Source: an uncultured Clostridia bacterium (lineage in GTDB: Bacteria; Bacillota; Clostridia; Christensenellales; Borkfalkiaceae). From it: a DNA stretch of 64,000 bases. The notes below the pieces were generated by a model. It searched no databases, was not told where the DNA came from, and saw only the letters and a list, made by a program, of their open reading frames with translations. Location of the stretch: assembly GCA_947626105.1 (NCBI GenBank), contig CANQQY010000001.1, forward strand, positions 62,001 to 126,000, written 5' to 3'. This document shows positions 9,168-16,621 of the stretch, piece after piece; the stretch's first letter is position 1; each line of letters begins with the position of its first letter. The position numbers and the translations under genes are program-made.

Positions 9168-10309
9168 GCGTCCTCCTTCAAGAGCTTCAAAAAGGTCTCT
9201 AAAAGCTCCGCCGCGGGCTCTTCTCCAAAGTTTTCCTTATAAAACGCCCCGAAGAGCTCCTCCGCACTCAACGAGGAACGGACGGCGACGGGAACGGACT
9301 CCGCGGAATCTACCCGCGCGATGATGCTCACAAGCCCCTCGTTCGCCTCCCGGAGGGCGGCGGTCTCCTGCGCGGTGAGCGGCGCGGTGAGGCGGAGCGT
9401 AAGTTCGATATAGCAATTTTCATAGCGGGACAGAAGAGAGAGCGCCTCCGCAAACTCGTTGCATTCGAGGCGGACGAGCCGCTTTCCCCCCTCTATGGGG
9501 ATCTGTTCGGCGATCGAGATCTCCGTTCCATTTGTTTCGAGGAGATAGACGCTCTTATCGGGATTCTCGTCAAAGGAATATTGGAGAAGAGAGCCCGAAT
9601 AGACGGTATTTTTCCCGAGCGTCTGCCGCTTATGCAGGTGCCCGAGGGCTTTATAGCCCTCCGCGGGCAGGGCGGGAAGGGGTACGGCGCGCGCGCCGCC
9701 GAGGTCGATCCCCCGTTCGCTGTCGCTCGTCTTTCCGCCTGCGACAAAGAGATGGGAAAGAAGGATGTGCGGAATATCGCCCTTATAAGCGGCGTCTCCG
9801 CGGGCGATCCAGCGGGCGATCCGCTCGCCGAAGCTCTCTTCCGTTTTCTCCTCGCGGTATCTGGCTTCATTGGGATAGGGCAGCGCGTTGATATAGACCC
9901 GCTCCCCCGCCTTGTTTTCTATGACGACGTACTGTTCCCCCGCTTCCACGGCGCGGACGGGACGCACAGAAGGCGGAAAAGGTCCGCCGCTGCCGAAGAG
10001 ATAGATCCCCTCTTCCGCCGCAAGGGGCGCGGAGGAGGCAAGGCGGACGCCGTCGTCGTGGTTTCCGCTGACGATCACGACGGCGCGGTCTTTTCCCGCA
10101 AGTTCCTTGATCGCATGAAAAAAGAGCTCTTCCGCCTCGGCGGGAGGGAGATAGGTATCGAAAACGTCCCCCGCGACGAGAACGACGTCCACGGCTTTTT
10201 GCTCGCAGATGCGGGCAAGATTCGAGAGTGCGACCGCCTGTTCGGGAAGGCGTTCCCTGTCCATGAGCCTCTTCCCGAGATGCCAGTCGGAAGTGTGCAG
10301 GATCCGCAT
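9164..10309 (-). CDS. sbcD: Exonuclease SbcD (Mre11-like phosphoesterase)
   Basis: Manganese-dependent nuclease subunit of SbcCD. The 381-residue protein begins with MRILHTSDWHLGKR, giving the first metal ligands Asp8 and His10. GDVFD and GNHD follow, and a later GHLHKRQ segment supplies the final histidines. The C-terminal part has the usual capping and SbcC-binding region. It is first in a minus-strand unit sbcD-sbcC-hydrolase-DUF951-lepB and is divergent from the DnaD-like gene. A promoter is proposed at 10384-10412. Confidence 0.96.
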   Translation of the reverse strand: MRILHTSDWHLGKRLMDRERLPEQAVALSNLARICEQKAVDVVLVAGDVFDTYLPPAEAEELFFHAIKELAGKDRAVVIVSGNHDDGVRLASSAPLAAEEGIYLFGSGGPFPPSVRPVRAVEAGEQYVVIENKAGERVYINALPYPNEARYREEKTEESFGERIARWIARGDAAYKGDIPHILLSHLFVAGGKTSDSERGIDLGGARAVPLPALPAEGYKALGHLHKRQTLGKNTVYSGSLLQYSFDENPDKSVYLLETNGTEISIAEQIPIEGGKRLVRLECNEFAEALSLLSRYENCYIELTLRLTAPLTAQETAALREANEGLVSIIARVDSAESVPVAVRSSLSAEELFGAFYKENFGEEPAAELLETFLKLLKEDA

Positions 10310-10354
10310 GATTCTTTGCTTCCGAAAAATTTTGCAAGGCGCGGGAAAAAGCCT

Positions 10355-10412
10355 TTGCCTTTTCGCGCGGACTATGATATACTATTATACAACCTTACTT
10401 GGAAAAAAGCAA
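10355..10412. promoter_or_regulatory. Back-to-back promoters for sbcD (-) and dnaD-like gene (+)
   Basis: Plus strand: TTGCCT at 10355-10360 and TATACT at 10378-10383 with a 17-bp spacer, reading toward the DnaD-like gene. Minus strand: TATAAT (complement at 10384-10389) with TTGCTT (complement at 10407-10412), also 17 bp, reading toward sbcD. The two -10 boxes abut, so the two units may compete or be co-regulated. Confidence 0.6.
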
Positions 10413-10451
10413 GCATTTCGGAAAAATAAGGGAAATAAGGAGCGAAGAAGA

Positions 10452-12158
10452 ATGGCCTTTTGCACTTATTCCGGGGATTTCACCGCAAACATGTTCACGA
10501 GCGTGGAAAACCGCTTTATTGTAAAGTATCTTCCGCAGGCGGACGGGGACGCCGTGCGCGTCTATCTCTACGGGCTCTACCTCTGCCAATGCGCGGAATC
10601 CTTCGACGCGGAGAGCGCGGCAAAACTTTTGCGTCTCCCCATGGAGAAACTCGTCGAGATCTTTTCCTTCTGGGAGGAGTGCGACCTCGTCCATGTGCTC
10701 TCGAAAGATCCCCTCTTCGTAGAATACCTCCCCGTGAGTAACGCCGTCGGGAAGCCGAAGGCCGTCCGCCCCGAAAAATACGCCGATTTCAACCGAAGTT
10801 TTTATAAGATCCTGCAAACCGCGGGGAAGGATCTCAAACCCTACGAAATGCAACGCATCCTCGAATTTCTCGAAAAACAACCGATGGAACAGCAGGCGTT
10901 CCTCCTGGTGGCGGAGTACTGCGCCCGCAAGGACGGCGCAAAGCTCTCTTCCGCCCACATCCTCAACAAAGCGGCGCAGCTGTGCAACGAGAGAAAGTAT
11001 ACATACGAACAAGTGCAGGAATTTTTCTCCGACTACAACGTGCACGAAAAGGAGCTCGAAAGGATCTTTGTGCTCCTCGGGATCTACAAAAAGCCGCAGG
11101 AGAGCGACTATGTCTATCTCGAAAAGTGGCTGGGGCGTGGCGCGGCACTTAAAGCGGTGTATGCGGCGGCGGAATTTCTCAAAAAAGGCACCCTCCAAAC
11201 GCTCGACGCGCTGATGGACGAGCTCTTCGAAAAAGACGCCGTGACGGAGGAAGTCGCCCGCGACTACCTCTCCCGCCGTGCCGAGATCGCGGACGTCGTA
11301 TTCAAAGTCGCCCGAAAACTCGGGGTCAAAGTGCAAAATCCCCGCCCCTTTGCGGACGAATACTGCGAAAAATGGCTGGAGCGCGGGTACGACGAGGAGA
11401 GCCTTGTGCGGCTTGCGGGGCTGGGGCTCCGCCTCGGCTACGGATTTGCGGAGCTCGACGGCGTGCTCGAAAGCCTCTACCGCGGCGGGATCGTCGACGG
11501 GGACGGCGTCAAAGCGTACTGCGCCGCCCGCGAGCAAGAGCTCAAACTTCTGCAACGGATCGAAGCGGAGTGCGGCGTCGTACGAAAGACCCGTTCCGCG
11601 CTCGATATGATCGCGGCGTGGCGGAGCTGGAATTTCTCGGACGGCATGATCTTAGAGGCGGCAAAGCGGAGCGCAAACGCGGGCTCCCCGCTCGCCTATA
11701 TGAACAAACTTCTTTCGGAATGGAAGCGCGCGGGGGTTTCCGCTCCCGACAAGATTCCCGAAAAGACCGCCCCCGCTCCCTCATCCTACAAGAGCGAGGC
11801 GGCGATCGCGGCGGACGAAAGAGCAGACAGAGAGCATTACTACGCCGTTCTCCGCGAGAAAGCGATCGCCCGTGCGGAAAATGCGCAAAAACGCGCCGCA
11901 CGCGACCCCGCCTTTGCGGACGCGGACGCCGCGGTGAGAAAGGGTGAGATCGAACTCGCCCGCGCGGAAGTCTTTTCTGTCTCCGAACTTCCGAAGATCC
12001 GCGCGGAGCTCGACCGCGCGAAGCGGGACAGGGAAGCGGCGCTTCTGCGCCTCGGCATTTCCGAAAAAGATCTCCTGCCCAAGTTCGCCTGCCCGAAATG
12101 CTCCGATACGGGATTTCTTCCCAGCGGGAAGCAATGCGACTGTTACCGCCCCGCATAA
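10452..12158 (+). CDS. DnaD-domain replication protein with C-terminal Zn motif
   Basis: A 568-residue primosome-type protein. The N-terminal half is helical with wHTH-like segments (MEKLVEIFSFWEECDLVHVL). A DnaD/DnaB_2-like helical domain follows, and the AWRSWNFSDG..YMNKLLSEWKRAGV stretch at roughly residues 375-430 is the typical DnaD ending. The last 24 residues carry CPKC..GKQCDC (Cys547, 550, 562, 564), a motif I associate with the region preceding the AAA+ domain of DnaC/DnaI-like helicase loaders. No ATPase follows; the gene ends before a terminator. Start is ATG 10452 with AGGAG upstream; an upstream in-frame extension overlaps sbcD and is rejected. Confidence 0.82.
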   Translation: MAFCTYSGDFTANMFTSVENRFIVKYLPQADGDAVRVYLYGLYLCQCAESFDAESAAKLLRLPMEKLVEIFSFWEECDLVHVLSKDPLFVEYLPVSNAVGKPKAVRPEKYADFNRSFYKILQTAGKDLKPYEMQRILEFLEKQPMEQQAFLLVAEYCARKDGAKLSSAHILNKAAQLCNERKYTYEQVQEFFSDYNVHEKELERIFVLLGIYKKPQESDYVYLEKWLGRGAALKAVYAAAEFLKKGTLQTLDALMDELFEKDAVTEEVARDYLSRRAEIADVVFKVARKLGVKVQNPRPFADEYCEKWLERGYDEESLVRLAGLGLRLGYGFAELDGVLESLYRGGIVDGDGVKAYCAAREQELKLLQRIEAECGVVRKTRSALDMIAAWRSWNFSDGMILEAAKRSANAGSPLAYMNKLLSEWKRAGVSAPDKIPEKTAPAPSSYKSEAAIAADERADREHYYAVLREKAIARAENAQKRAARDPAFADADAAVRKGEIELARAEVFSVSELPKIRAELDRAKRDREAALLRLGISEKDLLPKFACPKCSDTGFLPSGKQCDCYRPA

Positions 12159-12170
12159 AGGCAAAAACGA

Positions 12171-12193
12171 AGTACTATGTGTGACATAATACT
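12171..12193. repeat. Dyad TACTATG-N5-CATAATA, copy 1
   Basis: AGTACTATG and CATAATACT flank a TGTGA spacer; the arms pair with one G-U type mismatch. It sits 12 bp after the stop of the DnaD-like gene. Two related dyads with the same TGA-CATAAT core occur at 59865-59913. Function is unknown; it could be a protein-binding site or a short mobile hairpin. Confidence 0.6.
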
Positions 12194-12206
12194 ATGCAAA
12201 CATGAG

Positions 12207-12234
12207 AAAACGCCCCAAGATGGGGCGTTTTTTT
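12207..12234. terminator. Bidirectional intrinsic terminator
   Basis: AAAACGCCCCA-AGA-TGGGGCGTTTT followed by further T residues on the plus strand; the A-run on the left gives a T-run on the minus strand. It separates the convergent DnaD-like gene and the ylmC-type gene and touches the latter's stop codon. Confidence 0.9.
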
Positions 12235-12565
12235 ATTCATATTCGCCGTAATCCCGCCTGCTGCCATACTCCGGGGGCGGGGGCGGAGGCGGGGGTGCGT
12301 CCTCCCATCTCCCCCGCTTCTTTTCCGATTTGGGGGCTGCTTTGATGTCCACGAGGACGACATCCACGCCGATTTTTTTGATACATTTGAGGTCGATGAA
12401 AAGATCGGCTTTGCCGAACCGGAAGCCCTTTCCGCCGGGTACGACGATGCCCTGCACCTTCCCCTCGGGGTAGGTGAAAACGATATCGCATACCTTGCCG
12501 AGGCGCTTTCCGTCGGAGAGGTTCACCGCCTCCATCCGCTTGAGTTCCGAGAAACTTGTTTCCAC
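12233..12565 (-). CDS. YlmC/YmxH family PRC-barrel sporulation protein
   Basis: A 110-residue protein. Residues 1-75 form a PRC-barrel domain (FSELKRMEAVNLSDGKRLGKVCDIVF.. KADLFIDLKCIKKIG..VVLVDI), typical of the YlmC/YmxH group, often found beside sporulation sigma genes. The exact role is not known. The C-terminal tail is unusual: eight consecutive prolines, then Tyr/Arg/Glu-rich sequence. Such a Pro run normally needs EF-P for translation. It lies 36 bp downstream of sigG, fitting co-expression with sigG. Confidence 0.9.
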   Translation of the reverse strand: METSFSELKRMEAVNLSDGKRLGKVCDIVFTYPEGKVQGIVVPGGKGFRFGKADLFIDLKCIKKIGVDVVLVDIKAAPKSEKKRGRWEDAPPPPPPPPEYGSRRDYGEYE

Positions 12566-12601
12566 GCTTTATTGTATGCTCTATTGCGCAAAAAGTTTCT
12601 C

Positions 12602-13372
12602 TTACATGATCTCCTTTTTTACCGCTGCGAGCGCATTCTTTTCGAGGCGGGAGACCTGCGCCTGCGAGATCCCAACCTCTGCGGAGATCTCCGTCTGCGT
12701 TTTGCCCTCATAGTAGCGGAGCATGAGGATCTTGCGCTCTCTGTCGGCAAGGCGGTTGATTGCTTCCCGCAGCGCCACCCGCTCCGTCCAGATCTCGTCG
12801 CTCTGCGTTTCGTCGTAGAGCTGATCCAAAAGTTCCAGCGTATCGCCCGACTTATTATAGACGGGTTCGTACAGAGAGACGGGATCGGAGATCGCGTCGA
12901 GCGCATAGACCACTTCCCGCTCCTTCACCTGCATGACTTCGGCGATCTTCTCGATCGTCGCGACCTCGTCCTTTTCCTCGATCCCCTCCCTTACTTTCAG
13001 GATCTTATAGGCGGTATCGCGGATGGAACGGGAGACCCTGAGCGAATTTCCGTCGCGCAGATACCGCTTGATCTCGCCGAGGATCATTGGGACGGCATAG
13101 GTGGAAAATTTGACGTTGAAATCCAGATTGAAGTTGTCGATCGCCTTGATGAGTCCCACGCACCCCGCCTGAAAGACGTCGTCCGCGTTGGCGTTTTTCG
13201 CCCAAAACCGCTTTACGAGGGAGAGGACGAGCCGCATGTTCCCGACGATGAATTTTTCGCGCGCCTCACCGTCCCCCGCTTTGAGGCGGCGCATGAGCTC
13301 GTCCATCTCCTTTGCCGTGAGCTTGGGAAGCCCCGCCGTGTCGACGCCGCAAATAACTACCTTATTGATCAT
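12602..13372 (-). CDS. sigG: RNA polymerase sporulation sigma factor G
   Basis: Late forespore sigma factor, 256 residues. The N-terminus (INKVVICGVDTAGLPKL) is the SigG-specific segment. Region 2 (GNMRLVLSLVKRFW..DDVFQAGCVGLIKAIDNFN..KFSTYAVPMILGEIKR), region 3 and region 4 (TQTEISAEVGISQAQVSRLEK) follow. I choose ATG 13372 over an ATG 21 bp upstream because AGGAGG is correctly spaced before it. It is the third gene of the classical spoIIGA-sigE-sigG cluster, with a 76-bp gap after sigE that holds a possible forespore promoter. Confidence 0.96.
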   Translation of the reverse strand: MINKVVICGVDTAGLPKLTAKEMDELMRRLKAGDGEAREKFIVGNMRLVLSLVKRFWAKNANADDVFQAGCVGLIKAIDNFNLDFNVKFSTYAVPMILGEIKRYLRDGNSLRVSRSIRDTAYKILKVREGIEEKDEVATIEKIAEVMQVKEREVVYALDAISDPVSLYEPVYNKSGDTLELLDQLYDETQSDEIWTERVALREAINRLADRERKILMLRYYEGKTQTEISAEVGISQAQVSRLEKNALAAVKKEIM

Positions 13373-13404
13373 ACTTTTCCTCCTAAGAAGCAAATCGCTC
13401 TATG

Positions 13405-13433
13405 TAGATTGCCTCCGGGAGTTAAAAGTATCC
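13405..13433 (-). promoter_or_regulatory. Possible sigma-F/sigma-G type promoter of sigG
   Basis: On the minus strand, GGATA (complement 13429-13433) is 17 bp upstream of CAATCTA (complement 13405-13411). These resemble the GYATA and CATNNTA-like elements of forespore sigma factors. In Bacillus, sigG is read by sigma-F and sigma-G, so the position fits. The match is partial. Confidence 0.4.
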
Positions 13434-13448
13434 GCAGAAAGGAAGAAA

Positions 13449-14156
13449 TTATACGAGTTTGGAAATCTCTTTTTTGAGCCTCTCGATGATCTTTTTTTCG
13501 AGACGGGATATGTAGCTTTGCGAGATGCCGAGCACGTCGGCGACGTCCTTTTGGGTCATTTCGTCCCTGCCGCCCAGCCCGAACCGCATATACATGATCT
13601 TTCTCTCCCGCTCGGGCAGTCTTTGGAGCGCCTCTTTCAAAAGCTCCTTTTCGACGCTCGACTCCACGCCGCCGTAGACCGCGTCGCTGTCCGTCCCCAA
13701 TACGTCCGAAAGGAGCAGTTCGTTTCCCTCAAAGTCGGTATTGAGAGGTTCGTCAAAGGAGATCTCGCTCTTGAGCTTGACCGTGCGCCGCAGATACATG
13801 AGGATCTCGTTCTCGATACAGCGCGAGGCATAGGTCGCAAGTTTGATATTCTTATCCGTGCGGAAGGAGCTCACCGCCTTGATGAGCCCGATGGTGCCGA
13901 TCGAGATGAGATCGTCCCCCTCGACGCCCGTATTTTCGAATTTACGGGAAATGTAGACGACGAGGCGCAGATTATGCTCGATCAGCTTCGCCTTGATCTG
14001 TTCGACGTCCTCCCCCGCCTCCATCTTGCGGAGAAGCTCCCCCTCTTCCTCCGCAGAAAGCGGCAACGGCAGCGCTTCGCTTCCGCAAAGGTAATGAATG
14101 ACGTTTTCATCCTTTATCTTGCGTAACCATACCCGAAGCAGCTCGAATAGCTTCAT
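13449..14156 (-). CDS. sigE: RNA polymerase sporulation sigma factor E (pro-form)
   Basis: Early mother-cell sigma factor, 235 residues. An amphipathic pro-sequence of about 28 residues ([15 protein letters not shown]..) precedes the conserved [10 protein letters not shown] segment, as in pro-sigma-E, which SpoIIGA activates by cleavage. Regions 2 ([34 protein letters not shown] split by NTGV), 3 and 4 ([19 protein letters not shown]) are complete. The start at 14156 has GGAGGG 6 bp upstream. It overlaps the end of spoIIGA by 50 bp, longer than usual. Confidence 0.96.
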   Translation of the reverse strand: MKLFELLRVWLRKIKDENVIHYLCGSEALPLPLSAEEEGELLRKMEAGEDVEQIKAKLIEHNLRLVVYISRKFENTGVEGDDLISIGTIGLIKAVSSFRTDKNIKLATYASRCIENEILMYLRRTVKLKSEISFDEPLNTDFEGNELLLSDVLGTDSDAVYGGVESSVEKELLKEALQRLPERERKIMYMRFGLGGRDEMTQKDVADVLGISQSYISRLEKKIIERLKKEISKLV

Positions 14157-14940
14157 GCTCGCCCTCCACAAACGAAGTATGTAAGATAATTTGATATTCC
14201 TTCGACCCCGTCTCGCCGATTGTAAACAGCGCATGCGGGAACTGTTTTCCCCCGATCTCCATAGAGGCGCAGGCAAAGACGGGCGCCTCCCTTCCGCCGT
14301 TGACCGTCCCGATACGGATCCGTCCCACGGGCTTTTCGCGGAAGAGGACGAACGCCGCTGCGGGCGAAAGGACGGAAACGGGCTCCCCGCGGAGCGAAAG
14401 GCAGTTTCCGCTGTCCAAGAAGCCCGTGAGCGTCAGTTCCCTTCCGCCGCTGAAAAGTTTTACTTCTCTAAGCGCGCTTTTTACCTTTCTGTAACGGTAA
14501 AAGCCTTTGACCGAAGCCAAAACGGCGACAGCAAAGAGTCCGGCGCCGCCGATGATCAGCCCGATGGGCGCTTTCTCGACGAGATATCCGCTCTGCGCGC
14601 TGTATTCAACCCCGAAGAAGGAATAGACGGCGACGAGCAGGCCGCCGAGCCCAAAGGTCAGCCCGAAAAAGGCACACATCGCAACGAGATAGGTCTTTTT
14701 TGTCCCCTTTGAAACGGCAAGGAGCACTAAAAGGACGCCCCCGAGGAACTTTACGATATAAGCCGCCCAGACGCTGAGCGGCAGAAGCGGGAAAACGATC
14801 GCCTCGCCCGCTCCGACCGCCGCCGACAGAAGGAGCCGCCAAAGCCTGATCCGTCCCCTTGCGCATTTGAGACAGAGGTATAACAGAAGAAGATCGAGCG
14901 TGAAATTTTCCGCAAACGCATACTCCCAATAGACCTCCAT
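14107..14940 (-). CDS. spoIIGA: Sigma-E processing peptidase SpoIIGA
   Basis: Membrane-bound aspartic protease that removes the SigE pro-sequence after septation. The 277-residue protein has about five hydrophobic segments in residues 1-148, then a soluble protease domain with the catalytic GFLDSGNCL motif (Asp176-Ser-Gly) and the [14 protein letters not shown] segment. It is upstream of and overlaps sigE by 50 bp, which couples protease and substrate. A Spo0A-type promoter region is upstream at about 14960-15024. TAGGGC precedes the ATG. Confidence 0.95.
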   Translation of the reverse strand: MEVYWEYAFAENFTLDLLLLYLCLKCARGRIRLWRLLLSAAVGAGEAIVFPLLPLSVWAAYIVKFLGGVLLVLLAVSKGTKKTYLVAMCAFFGLTFGLGGLLVAVYSFFGVEYSAQSGYLVEKAPIGLIIGGAGLFAVAVLASVKGFYRYRKVKSALREVKLFSGGRELTLTGFLDSGNCLSLRGEPVSVLSPAAAFVLFREKPVGRIRIGTVNGGREAPVFACASMEIGGKQFPHALFTIGETGSKEYQIILHTSFVEGEHEAIRAASGMVTQDKG

Positions 14941-14959
14941 GCCCTACCCCGCGAGAGAT

Positions 14960-15024
14960 ATTATAAAGGATGTCCCGTGGGGAAAAATGGGTTATCGCGT
15001 CGAAAATTGTCGTCGGTTGTCGAA
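14960..15024 (-). promoter_or_regulatory. spoIIGA promoter with two Spo0A-box-like sites
   Basis: A minus-strand TATAAT (complement at 14960-14965) lies about 20 bp upstream of the spoIIGA ATG. The -35 area has no consensus but carries TGTCGAA at 15018-15024 and CGTCGAA at 14998-15004 on the plus strand, exactly 20 bp apart and reversed relative to transcription. In Bacillus the spoIIG promoter is activated by phosphorylated Spo0A at such boxes. One isolated box could be chance, but the pair with helical spacing is more persuasive. Confidence 0.6.
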
Positions 15025-15100
15025 ATTTCTTCTCTCGGGGAAGAGGCTTGAATATCTTCATAAGCGCGCGGATTTTTTTTGATTTCCGATACAAAATCCG

Positions 15101-15129
15101 TTGACAAACAGAGGCGAAACGGGTATAAT
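15101..15129 (+). promoter_or_regulatory. Strong sigma-A promoter of tRNA-Arg
   Basis: TTGACA at 15101-15106 and TATAAT at 15124-15129, 17-bp spacer: a perfect consensus promoter 34 bp upstream of the tRNA gene. Confidence 0.95.
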
Positions 15130-15163
15130 ATGCAGGTACGTTGAAAGACGAGCTTCCATATAC

Positions 15164-15240
15164 GCGCCGTTAGCTCAATTGGATAGAGCGTTGGTCTACG
15201 GAACCAAAGGCTAGGGATTCGAGTTCCTTACGGCGCACCA
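15164..15240 (+). tRNA. tRNA-Arg (ACG)
   Basis: 77 nt including an encoded CCA. Acceptor GCGCCGT pairs with ACGGCGC. The D-arm is GCTC..GAGC. The anticodon stem is TTGGT/ACCAA with loop CTACGGA, giving anticodon ACG. The variable loop is short, and the T-arm AGGGA/TCCTT has one wobble. The last 16 nt are repeated 148 bp downstream (15373-15388), a pattern also seen where an element has integrated into a tRNA 3' end. Confidence 0.96.
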
Positions 15241-15275
15241 AAGAGAGGGCAACCCACAAGGTTGCCCTCTCTTTG
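15241..15275 (+). terminator. Hairpin after tRNA-Arg
   Basis: AAAGAGAGGGCAACC and GGTTGCCCTCTCTTT form a perfect 15-bp stem with a 5-nt loop directly after the CCA end. There is no long T-run beyond the stem, but the position fits a tRNA terminator. The right arm plus flank is repeated at 15410-15429. Confidence 0.75.
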
Positions 15276-15372
15276 GTGTGTTGTAAGGTCGAGAAGCCCT
15301 ACGGGATTCGCCCCGCCCGCACTCCGATTGTGCTACCAAGGGCGGCACGAGGAGCGTAAGCGACGAAGTAGC

Positions 15373-15429
15373 TCCTTACGGCGCACCACGTACTTGCCGT
15401 TTTCCACAGGGTTGCCCTCTCTTTGGTGT
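15373..15429. repeat. Partial duplicate of tRNA-Arg 3' end and terminator arm
   Basis: The 16 nt TCCTTACGGCGCACCA (15373-15388) repeats the tRNA 3' end at 15225-15240. The 20 nt at 15410-15429 repeat 15261-15280. The offsets are 148 and 149 bp, while the DNA between the two matches differs. This is either a decayed second tRNA/terminator unit or the distal att site of a lost element. The 15276-15569 gap otherwise shows only short repeats and the abrB promoter. Confidence 0.7.
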
Positions 15430-15506
15430 ATTAAGCCCCTTCGGGGAGAGGGTGTCACGCAGTGGCCGAATCCGATCGCAGATCTCGGTTTTTTCTTTGA
15501 TTTTGC

Positions 15507-15535
15507 TTGACAAGTCGGAAAGAAAAGTTTATAAT
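15507..15535 (+). promoter_or_regulatory. Sigma-A promoter of the AbrB-ABC operon
   Basis: TTGACA at 15507-15512 and TATAAT at 15530-15535 with a 17-bp spacer. The AbrB-like protein it drives may bind here and autoregulate, but no operator is evident. Confidence 0.9.
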
Positions 15536-15569
15536 GTAAGAAAAGTAATACTTTTAGGAGAAATACATT

Positions 15570-15788
15570 ATGGAAAACTTTCCCGAAGGCAAATATCTTG
15601 CGACCGTGAAGATCGGTCCCAAGGGGCAAATCGTCATTCCCAAAGAGGTGCGAGATATGTTCACTCTGAATGCGGGCGACGCGCTCCTTCTCATGGCGGA
15701 TAAAAATCAAGGCATCGCCTTGCAACCGTTTTCGTATGCGGAATCCTTCTGGAACGCCGTCAAGCAAGTCAAAGAAGAGGAGAAATAG
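15570..15788 (+). CDS. AbrB/MazE/SpoVT-type DNA-binding protein
   Basis: A 72-residue swapped-hairpin AbrB-fold regulator. The core VKIGPKGQIVIPKEVRDMFTLNAGDALLLMADKNQGIALQP spans residues 13-54 and matches the SpoVT/AbrB domain. It is first in a three-gene operon with an ABC ATPase and an ABC-2 permease; the ATPase GTG is 2 bp after its stop. It probably represses the exporter in response to a substrate or stress. No MazF-type toxin is adjacent, so an antitoxin role is unlikely. AGGAG precedes the ATG. Confidence 0.92.
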   Translation: MENFPEGKYLATVKIGPKGQIVIPKEVRDMFTLNAGDALLLMADKNQGIALQPFSYAESFWNAVKQVKEEEK

Positions 15789-15790
15789 GC

Positions 15791-16621
15791 GTGTTCGCGC
15801 TCGAAGTTGAAGCCTTAAAAAAGGTCTATCCGAACTTTACGCTCGACGGAATTTCTTTCGCGGTAGAAGCGGGACAAATTGCGGGACTGATCGGTCGGAA
15901 CGGCGCGGGAAAGAGCACAACGCTCAAATCAATCATGCGGCTGATTTCTTCCGAAGGAACGGTCAAAGTGTTCGGCAAGGACTTTTCGGAGAACGAGGGC
16001 GCGGTCAAGGAACTGATCGGCTACGTCGGCGGCGGGTTTCGTTTCTATCCGAATAAAACTCTCTCTGCCATCGCAAATGCGGTCGCGGAATTTTATCCGC
16101 ATTGGGACAAAGAGGCGTTCACACGTTACTGCGACGCATATGCGCTCGTCCTTACCAAGAAGGTGCGGGAGCTTTCCGAGGGCATGAAAATCAAATTTTC
16201 CCTTGCGCTCGCCCTCTCTCACGGGGCAAAATTGCTTCTTTTGGACGAACCGACGAGCGGTCTCGATCCCCTCTCGCGCGAAGATTTTTGCGATACGCTC
16301 CTCTCCCTCAAAAAGCAAGGCGTTACCGTGCTGTTTTCCACACATATCACGTCCGATCTTATGCGCGTTGCCGATCAAATCCTCTATTTATCGGACGGCA
16401 AACTCCTCGCGGACGAGCCGCTCGAAACGCTTACAAAGCGCTATCGGCTCAAACTTTTTGCCTCGCTTTCGGAGGCGAACGCGGCGCGGGCGATTGGCGT
16501 AAAAGAAGTAAAAGACGGTTTTGAAGGCTTGATCACGTCGTCCGAAGGGCGGGAAGCCACCCTCGACGAGATCATGATCCACCTCGAATGGACAAGGAGG
16601 CAAAATGAAAGCGCTCATTAA
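15791..16621 (+). CDS. ABC transporter ATP-binding protein
   Basis: A 276-residue cytoplasmic ATPase of an ABC-2 type exporter. Walker A is GRNGAGKSTT near residue 35, the signature LSEGMKIKFSLALAL near 125, and Walker B LLLLDEPTSGLDPLSRE near 150; the H-loop is STHITSD. The LSEGM variant of LSGGQ is common in small two-component antibiotic or peptide exporters. The start is GTG 15791 with GAGGAG overlapping the upstream stop region. It overlaps the permease gene by 17 bp. Confidence 0.94.
   Translation: MFALEVEALKKVYPNFTLDGISFAVEAGQIAGLIGRNGAGKSTTLKSIMRLISSEGTVKVFGKDFSENEGAVKELIGYVGGGFRFYPNKTLSAIANAVAEFYPHWDKEAFTRYCDAYALVLTKKVRELSEGMKIKFSLALALSHGAKLLLLDEPTSGLDPLSREDFCDTLLSLKKQGVTVLFSTHITSDLMRVADQILYLSDGKLLADEPLETLTKRYRLKLFASLSEANAARAIGVKEVKDGFEGLITSSEGREATLDEIMIHLEWTRRQNESAH

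Noticed and set aside
12572-13477. Plus-strand ORF of about 300 residues over sigG
   Set aside because: Complete overlap with sigG on the other strand and no family features.
15164-15429. Prophage attachment pair at tRNA-Arg
   Set aside because: Only 148 bp separate the repeats and there are no phage or integrase genes; kept only as a possible remnant.
15570-15788. AbrB-like gene as a MazE-type antitoxin
   Set aside because: No toxin gene is adjacent; it leads directly into an ABC exporter pair.
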